From assembly GCA_927798255.1 (NCBI GenBank), contig CAKMMH010000035.1, positions 1-12,300 of the forward strand: a stretch of DNA of 12,300 nt. The letters run 5' to 3'. The notes beneath the pieces are model-generated. The model saw nothing but the letters and a program-made list of their open reading frames with translations, searched no databases and was not told the DNA's origin. This DNA comes from an uncultured bacterium. GTDB taxonomy: Bacteria; Bdellovibrionota_C; UBA2361; CAKMMH01. Shown one piece after another: positions 8,096 through 12,300 of the stretch. The number at the start of each line of letters is the position of its first letter. Position 1 is the first letter of the stretch. The translations under genes and the position numbers were made by a program.

Positions 8096-8293
8096 AAATA
8101 ATAAAAATTAACAACAAATCGATAAACAATCTAGCTTATAGGTATTAAGTACTTTTAAACATTAAATTATATAAATCTAATTGTTATTATTAATTATTTT
8201 TCAATATTAATAGTAAATATCTTCTAAGGTGTATTTGAGATTGACTTAAGTACATTTACCAACAGGGTTTTTGTGCAGAATAAAGGTTTTATA

Positions 8294-8593
8294 ATGCAAG
8301 CTGTATATACCATTGAGAGGAGAACCTCGCTAGAAGCGCTAGACGAAATTGCCCTCAAAATTGGGAGACCTGGTTCTAGGTACGATTTGGGGTTTTATTA
8401 TCCCTATCCTTAAATGAGAGAGATCCTAAACGTAGTGATTTTACCCGGATTATGGTAGCAGTCAAAGAACAGCAAGATGCAGAAAACATTTGCGACGTAA
8501 TCAAAAAATTTCTTGGGAATGATGTTCTCTATTGTCATTACTCATGATGACTAAACGAAACTATTTGAGAAGCTCATTGATACCTTAATGTAG
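8294..8593 (+). pseudogene. Frameshifted remnant of an unidentified ~100-residue protein
   Basis: AAAGG (8282-8286) sits seven bases before ATG 8294. Frame 2 gives MQAVYTIERRTSLEALDEIA then LKIGRPGSRYDLG and soon stops at 8411-8413. Frame 1 continues sensibly over about 8386-8530: VLLSLSLNERDPKRSDFTRI then MVAVKEQQDAENICDVIKKF then LGNDV. Frame 2 then resumes with LSIVITHDD, an in-frame TAA at 8552-8554, and TKLFEKLIDTLM ending at TAG 8591-8593. Two compensating shifts and one nonsense codon thus separate three pieces that read as one soluble, charged protein. A terminator hairpin begins at the stop. Composition is richer in G/C than the surroundings (25 of 60 at 8341-8400). I recognise no family. 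Joining the pieces is inference from their quality and order. Confidence 0.5.
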
Positions 8594-8623
8594 CTATTTA
8601 ATTTATTTTTAAATAGCTACATT
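8587..8623 (+). terminator. Perfect 15-bp hairpin, probable terminator
   Basis: AATGTAGCTATTTAA (8587-8601) and TTAAATAGCTACATT (8609-8623) are exact inverse complements around a 7-base loop. The stem begins inside the last codons of the broken gene at 8294-8593. The downstream tract (TTCATTATAAT) is only partly T-rich, and the symmetry means it could act in both directions. Confidence 0.65.
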
Positions 8624-8642
8624 TCATTATAATAAAGCGTGT

Positions 8643-8771
8643 TTGCACGTGACGCTAGGATGGATTAACGGCACTCAAAATTTGTACGCAAAACTCGCAT
8701 TTAATCCTGGAATTTACAAGGCAATATGTGATTATATTGTTAATCATGAATTTAAGATTGTGAATGCTTAA
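8643..8771 (+). other. Short open frame, possible gene remnant
   Basis: After the 15-bp hairpin, one frame is open to TAA 8769-8771 and reads HVTLGWINGTQNLYAKLAFN then PGIYKAICDYIVNHEFKIVNA, from TTG 8643 or GTG 8649. It looks protein-like in composition, but there is no ATG and no clear ribosome binding site, and I recognise nothing. It may be the tail of a gene whose front was lost. Apart from the leftward hairpin at 8886-8911, nothing is seen in 8772-8926. Confidence 0.2.
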
Positions 8772-8885
8772 AAGGGATATACTTGAGCGAGTGAAGCGAC
8801 ATAGACTGTAACTTTGGCTTAATAGTAGAAAAATCTTTAGAGAAACGGGAAAAGGATTTTAAAGGCTAAATATAGCACTTCCAAG

Positions 8886-8911
8886 AAAAAAGCTTGCATG
8901 AGCAATGAAGC
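8886..8911 (-). terminator. Terminator after the leftward nucleotidyltransferase-like gene
   Basis: Read on the minus strand, GCTTCAT pairs with ATG-C-AAGC (one bulged C, loop TGCTC), followed immediately by six T's (plus-strand A's 8886-8891). It begins 15 bases after the stop codon at 8927, the expected place for an intrinsic terminator of that gene. Confidence 0.5.
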
Positions 8912-8926
8912 AAATGGAAAAAACGT

Positions 8927-10141
8927 TTAAGGAGCATTAATCTTAAAATTCCATAAGACGCCTCTTCTTGGATTCATATTTGCTAAATTTTTAAAAGATG
9001 GCTCGGTTTCTTCTTTAACCATATTTGATAAGAGTATCTCTTTAAATATTTTTAAATTTTTAGTTATTATTTCATTATGGGCATAATAATCTTCAAAATA
9101 TGGTACTAGTAAATTTTGCATCTGTCCTGTATGAAATCTATCATCATCTTTTATCCATAAAGGAACTTTATAAAGTTTTCCCTCTTCAACATCTTTATGT
9201 GTTATATCAACTTTATAATCTTTACCATCAAAACTTCCTAAATTAGAAAATGTATCATTAACATAAACTTCTCTATAATCATATACGAACTCTGTATCAG
9301 ATAGAGTATGTTGCAGTCTAGTTCTTAATCTTTCACCTGTCATATTTTCCCAAAGTGTAGGTGATATTACGTGCATACTAATAGTAAAATCTTCATTTTT
9401 TAAATCTAGTTTATGTGAAAGACACATGTTGTATGGTAAGTTCGCAAATCTTTCTTTAAATATCATTAACCTTTTACTAAAAAGCTCTAAACTTTCATCT
9501 TTAATAAATAATCTACCATAAGGAAAATTTATATCACCTAAAGTAAGACTAGAAAAATCAACAATTGTGATTAAATCTATATCTGATGGGTCTTTCCCAT
9601 CTCTTATATTATAAAAAGGCCCGTATGATAACGAGCCTCCATAAACAATGCCATGTGAAAAATCTAAAAATTTATCTAAGATATTTAGCGTATTAAATCT
9701 TGTAAGAGTTGCTACTACACTTTCATTAATACTTGGTACTCTCTTTTGTAAATCCTCACAATACCAAGAGTGAGCTAATATCTCAGGCGGAATTATTTCC
9801 TGGCAATCTTTAAGTTTACTTATAATATCATTTGAAATATTTGAAAATGTCTCTTTGTTTTTTCTTAAATAACAAAAATATTCTCTAAAAGCGCTAGATA
9901 TTTCACTATGAGCTTTATTAATACTTTTTATTTCACAAGCATTATAAATTCTTGAAAAAAAGTTTGTAGTTTGAAAGATTTCTCCGTTTACACCTTCTGC
10001 AATTTTCTTAATTCCACTACTGCTTATCTTATTTTGAGGACTATGAAATTCATTATTATTGACACGAGGTGAGATATCACAAAGAGATGACGGATTATCT
10101 ATGGATGAGTTGTTTTTTATACAAGTTTGAGATGTTTCCAT
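8927..10141 (-). CDS. Uncharacterised protein with a nucleotidyltransferase-type GGS...DxD signature
   Basis: A 404-residue soluble protein with no signal peptide or membrane helix. Residues 1-45 are Ser/Asn-rich and probably disordered. Residues 165-194 read IVYGGSLSYG and, further on, GKDPSDIDLITIVD: a hydrophobic strand, GGS (168-170), then D187 and D189 in SDIDL. This is the hG[GS]...D-h-D layout of the polymerase-beta nucleotidyltransferase superfamily, which moves a nucleotide from NTP to a protein, RNA or small molecule. The third carboxylate is unclear; the strand DFTISMHVIS (251-260) is where it might be sought, with E250 or D251 nearby. The C-terminal part has HTGQMQNLLVPYFEDYY and ends basic. 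It stands alone, divergent from the leuD pseudogene, with its own promoter and terminator and no Shine-Dalgarno. Host-directed enzyme, toxin or housekeeping transferase are all possible; function is not assigned. Confidence 0.8.
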   Translation of the reverse strand: METSQTCIKNNSSIDNPSSLCDISPRVNNNEFHSPQNKISSSGIKKIAEGVNGEIFQTTNFFSRIYNACEIKSINKAHSEISSAFREYFCYLRKNKETFSNISNDIISKLKDCQEIIPPEILAHSWYCEDLQKRVPSINESVVATLTRFNTLNILDKFLDFSHGIVYGGSLSYGPFYNIRDGKDPSDIDLITIVDFSSLTLGDINFPYGRLFIKDESLELFSKRLMIFKERFANLPYNMCLSHKLDLKNEDFTISMHVISPTLWENMTGERLRTRLQHTLSDTEFVYDYREVYVNDTFSNLGSFDGKDYKVDITHKDVEEGKLYKVPLWIKDDDRFHTGQMQNLLVPYFEDYYAHNEIITKNLKIFKEILLSNMVKEETEPSFKNLANMNPRRGVLWNFKINAP

Positions 10142-10152
10142 ATTGGTGGAGC

Positions 10153-10180
10153 ATTATACACATATAATATTCTTTGACAA
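10153..10180 (-). promoter_or_regulatory. Strong promoter very close to the 404-residue protein's ATG
   Basis: On the minus strand, TTGTCA (plus-strand 10175-10180) and a perfect TATAAT (10153-10158) are spaced by 16 bases: eleven of twelve consensus positions. Transcription would start near 10146, about five bases before the ATG at 10141. There is no room for a Shine-Dalgarno and none is seen. The remaining spacer to 10419 shows no further gene. Confidence 0.65.
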
Positions 10181-10419
10181 GTATTTTTAATAAATTTAAC
10201 AAAATTTATTAAATATCTTTAACTTGAAAAGATTTTTCTTGATTATTAGTTTTATTAGATGTATAAACAAGATAGTTGATGTTTTTAATGCAAAAAATCA
10301 AAACAATATAACCTCTATAATAAAAAGCTCTAATTAACCCTTAAGCACCCTACTCTTTCAGTATAAATCTATTTTCAATACGACAATTTTTATATAATAT
10401 CTTTAAGGAGAGCAGGCAA

Positions 10420-10997
10420 ATGGAAAATTTAAAACTATAGAAAGCAAAGTAATTCCTTTAAATATAAAAAATGTAGATACAGATATGATTATTCCAGCTT
10501 CATTTTTAACAACTATAAATAGGACAGGACTTGGCATACATGTTTTTGATAGGCTACGAAAAAGTGACTCAAATTTTTAATTTAATAATCCTCTTTATTC
10601 TGAAGCTAAAATACTCATATTAGATGAAAACTTTAGATGTGGCTCAAGCCGTGAGCATGCCGTCTAAGCATTAACTGATTTTGGGATAAGGGTTGTTATT
10701 GCAAAATCATTTACAGATATTTTCTTTAATAATTCTGCTAAAAATGGATTATTACTAGTAAAACTTCAAGATGAAATCGTTGATAAAATTTTAGTTAATG
10801 CTTCCTTATCAGAATACAAAGTAAAAGTTGATTTGGAAAATCAAATAGTTACATTACAAGATGGGAAAGAGTATCATCTTGATTACGATCAATTTAGAAA
10901 GCACTGATTTTTAAATGGATTAGATGATATTGATTATATTCTTTCGCATAAAAATGAGATTGATAACTTTAGAAAATCACAAGTTTCATTTTACTAA
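10420..10997 (+). pseudogene. leuD: leuD pseudogene (3-isopropylmalate dehydratase small subunit)
   Basis: AAGGAG (10405-10410) precedes ATG 10420. One base is missing within the first codons, after which frame 3 reads a full LeuD: SKVIPLNIKNVDTDMIIPAS, FLTTINRTGLG, then ILDENFRCGSSREHAV, FGIRVVIAKSFTDIFFNNSA, KNGLLLVKL, and the end signature LNGLDDIDYIL, with TAA at 10995-10997. Internal stops are TAA 10578-10580, TAA 10665-10667 (where the family has the W of HAPWAL) and TGA 10905-10907 (where a Cys is usual before LLNGLDDI). Total length of about 192 codons equals the family norm, so decay is by point changes only. LeuC/LeuD isomerise 2- to 3-isopropylmalate in leucine synthesis. The intact ribosome binding site and readable sequence suggest recent loss. 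It lies just upstream of ilvE. Confidence 0.92.
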
Positions 10998-11019
10998 TTT
11001 ATTAATAAATTTTAGTAAA
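10990..11019 (+). repeat. AT-rich inverted repeat at the leuD end
   Basis: TTTACTAA (10990-10997, including the leuD stop) is inversely complementary to TTAGTAAA (11012-11019), and the middle TTTATTAATAAA (10998-11009) is itself a palindrome. It may be a weak terminator of the former leuD transcript. The all-A/T core makes chance possible. Confidence 0.35.
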
Positions 11020-11042
11020 TTAATGATAAATTCAAAAAAATC

Positions 11043-11079
11043 TTTTTGTTGTTTTTTAATATTATTATAAAATAATATT
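11043..11079 (+). promoter_or_regulatory. Possible ilvE promoter inside a palindrome
   Basis: TTTTTG (11043-11048) and TATAAA (11066-11071) are spaced by 17 bases. The -10 box is the exact centre of a perfect 8-bp inverted repeat, AATATTAT (11058-11065) and ATAATATT (11072-11079), which could bind a dimeric regulator or be an AT-rich accident. AGGAGA (11101-11106) lies seven bases before the ilvE ATG. Confidence 0.35.
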
Positions 11080-11113
11080 GTTGTGTCTATAAAACTTATT
11101 AGGAGATAACTAA

Positions 11114-12049
11114 ATGGAAACTACAAAATATATCTGGCTTAACGGGAAAATGGTTAATTGGGAAGATGCAAAAATAAATGTCATTACCCATGCTCTTCAT
11201 TATGGAAGTGCAGCCTTTGAAGGAATACGCGCATATAAAACAGATAAAGGCCCAGGCATATTTAGACTTGAAGAACATATCGATAGACTTTTTTATTCAG
11301 CAGATGCTCTTGCTATGAAGCTTCCATATACAAAGCAAGAATTAATGGATGCAACTTGCCAAGTTGTTGCACAAAATAATGTTGAATCTTGCTACATTCG
11401 TCCTATTGTTTTTTATGGTTATGGCGCAATGGGAGTTTCAGTTGCCAATGCTCCGATTGATGTTTGTATTGCATGCTGGCCTTGGGGAGCTTATATGCCA
11501 CACGAGATGGTCGATGTTAAAATTGTAAACCACAGACGTCTTAGTCCACATGCATTTAAAGCTGATGCAAAAATTGCAGGACATTATATAAATAGTATTA
11601 TGGCATCACTTGAGCTTAAAGGCACACATTATCATGAAGGCATTTTACTTGATGAACAAGGATATATTGCAGAAGGTCCTGGGGAAAATGTTTTCTTTGT
11701 AAAAAATGGGAAACTTATCACACCAAAACTTGGAAATATATTAGCAGGAATCACTCGTAGAACTGTTATCACTTTAGCAAACGATATGGGAATTGAAGTT
11801 GAAGAAAAACAAATTTTACCAAATGAAGCCTATGAAGCAGATGAAGCTTTCTATTCTGGAACTGCTGTTGAAATTTGCCCAATTCATTCAATTGATGATC
11901 ATATTATTGGAAATGGAAAATTTGATGGCATTTCAAAAACCATTAAAGAAGCTTATAACAAAGCTATCACAATGAAAAACCCTAAACATCAAGATTGGGT
12001 AACATTATGCAGCGATAGTAAAGCATCAAAATCAGAAAGTGCGATATAA
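11114..12049 (+). CDS. ilvE: Branched-chain amino acid aminotransferase
   Basis: A 311-residue fold-type IV PLP enzyme, the usual IlvE length, that interconverts Leu/Ile/Val and their 2-oxo acids with glutamate. Visible signatures: HALHYGSAAFEGIRAY (26-41), the PLP lysine K153 in AKIAGHYINS (152-161; GNY is more common than GHY), EGILLDEQGYIAEGPGENVF (around the PLP-phosphate loop) and GITRRTVITLA. AGGAGA precedes the ATG by seven bases. It has a likely own promoter and a terminator hairpin. The upstream leuD is broken, so the enzyme may now work on imported or salvaged oxo acids, in degradation, or in making Ile/Val if those routes remain elsewhere. The ORF is intact and its composition matches the genome. 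Confidence 0.97.
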   Translation: METTKYIWLNGKMVNWEDAKINVITHALHYGSAAFEGIRAYKTDKGPGIFRLEEHIDRLFYSADALAMKLPYTKQELMDATCQVVAQNNVESCYIRPIVFYGYGAMGVSVANAPIDVCIACWPWGAYMPHEMVDVKIVNHRRLSPHAFKADAKIAGHYINSIMASLELKGTHYHEGILLDEQGYIAEGPGENVFFVKNGKLITPKLGNILAGITRRTVITLANDMGIEVEEKQILPNEAYEADEAFYSGTAVEICPIHSIDDHIIGNGKFDGISKTIKEAYNKAITMKNPKHQDWVTLCSDSKASKSESAI

Positions 12050-12065
12050 AAAAATATTAATTAAT

Positions 12066-12090
12066 ATAAGCCTCACAAAACGAGGCTTAT
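12066..12090 (+). terminator. Terminator hairpin after ilvE
   Basis: ATAAGCCTC (12066-12074) pairs perfectly with GAGGCTTAT (12082-12090) across a 7-base loop, 16 bases after the ilvE stop. The following tract (TTAACAC) has few T's, so efficiency may be moderate. Confidence 0.65.
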
Positions 12091-12204
12091 TTAACACATG
12101 GATTTTGCGATATAGAACACGCAAGTTTCACAAACTCATGTAATAATTGCATGATGTTTAATATATTAAGATTTACAGTAAGTACCCGAAGGGGACTTGA
12201 TTGC

Positions 12205-12300
12205 ATGAAATCCTCGCACGCACCAGAGCACCGTCAGGGGTTCACTAAAAAATTCGAAGTAATCCTAGCTTTAAAATTCACTTTTAAGGAAAACGAGAAA
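12205..12300 (+). CDS. Start of an unidentified gene running off the right edge
   Basis: ATG 12205 follows AAGGGGA (12189-12195) by nine bases. The frame is open for 32 codons to the window end: MKSSHAPEHRQGFTKKFEVI then LALKFTFKENEK. The region 12181-12240 is far richer in G/C (35 of 60) than the genome around it, resembling the patch at 1690-2400. Too little is visible to name a family: a polar basic N-terminus that may be turning hydrophobic. Between the ilvE terminator and this start nothing else is evident. Confidence 0.4.
   Translation, partial: MKSSHAPEHRQGFTKKFEVILALKFTFKENEK

Noticed and set aside
1717..8272. Shared CAGGGTTTTT at 1717-1726 and 8263-8272, at the front of two foreign-looking patches
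   Set aside because: A single 10-base match in AT-rich DNA is within chance, and flanking bases do not extend it, so it is not called an attachment site.
8772..8926. Possible small genes or transposon end between the second patch and the nucleotidyltransferase-like gene
   Set aside because: Only short frames, no ribosome binding site and no terminal inverted repeats; only the leftward terminator is supported.
10174..10202. Rightward promoter from TTGACA at 10174-10179
   Set aside because: The -35 is perfect, but the hexamer 17 bases on (TAACAA) is poor. The same bases fit the leftward promoter much better.
10393..10398. TATAAT just before leuD as its promoter
   Set aside because: Perfect -10 match, but transcription would start inside the Shine-Dalgarno sequence (10405-10410) and no good -35 lies at 16-18 bases.
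10578..10907. Recoding of stop codons in leuD
   Set aside because: Both TAA and TGA interrupt the gene and there is also a frameshift. secA, hemW and ilvE show no internal stops, so a variant genetic code does not fit.
12175..12245. tRNA-like G/C-rich segment
   Set aside because: AAGTACCC...GGGGACTT can pair imperfectly, but no cloverleaf, T-loop or acceptor stem could be laid out; a gene start with ribosome binding site explains it better.

Overview
This is an AT-rich stretch of a bacterial chromosome. The long genes use A/T-ending codons, and spacers are nearly all A and T. Gene content points to a Gram-negative-like bacterium that is losing genes. It has an intact SecA without the usual C-terminal zinc tail, HemW, a dCMP deaminase and a branched-chain aminotransferase, next to several genes that survive only as wreckage. 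The SecA reads, from memory of the family, most like delta-proteobacterial/Desulfobacterota forms. That is a weak lineage hint, and I cannot name the organism.

Layout. At the left edge (2-385, +) is the C-terminal end of a nucleoside phosphorylase. A small membrane-protein gene follows (518-919, +) that appears to have lost its start codon and gained an early stop. A dCMP deaminase faces it (935-1546, -). From about 1690 to 2400 the base composition changes sharply: at 1861-1920, 33 of 60 bases are G/C, against 17 of 60 at 2881-2940. This patch has its own promoter, a leader hairpin with a T-run, a duplicated Shine-Dalgarno element, two tandem look-alike two-helix membrane proteins (the second broken by frameshifts) and a good terminator.

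The core of the window is a leftward group: secA (5306-8008), hemW (4106-5281) and a DUF2207 membrane protein (2400-4109). hemW and the DUF2207 gene overlap by four bases. Upstream of secA lies a second patch of foreign-looking composition (about 8258-8770). It holds a frameshifted unidentified gene, a perfect 15-bp hairpin and a possible further remnant. Then comes a leftward 404-residue protein with a nucleotidyltransferase-type GGS...DxD signature (8927-10141), with a strong promoter so close to the ATG that its mRNA should be almost leaderless.

The right side holds a clear leuD pseudogene (10420-10997: one frameshift and three internal stops) followed by an intact ilvE (11114-12049) with its own ribosome binding site, probable promoter and terminator hairpin. 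Leucine synthesis is therefore broken at the isopropylmalate isomerase step unless another leuD copy exists, while the final transaminase is kept. A third G/C-rich patch begins near 12180 (35 of 60 bases G/C at 12181-12240). It carries a good ribosome binding site and an open frame running off the right edge.

Overall, the window combines conserved housekeeping genes, decayed biosynthetic and accessory genes, and small inserts of different composition. That pattern is common in host-associated or otherwise reducing genomes. No CRISPR array, rRNA, tRNA or recognisable insertion sequence was seen.
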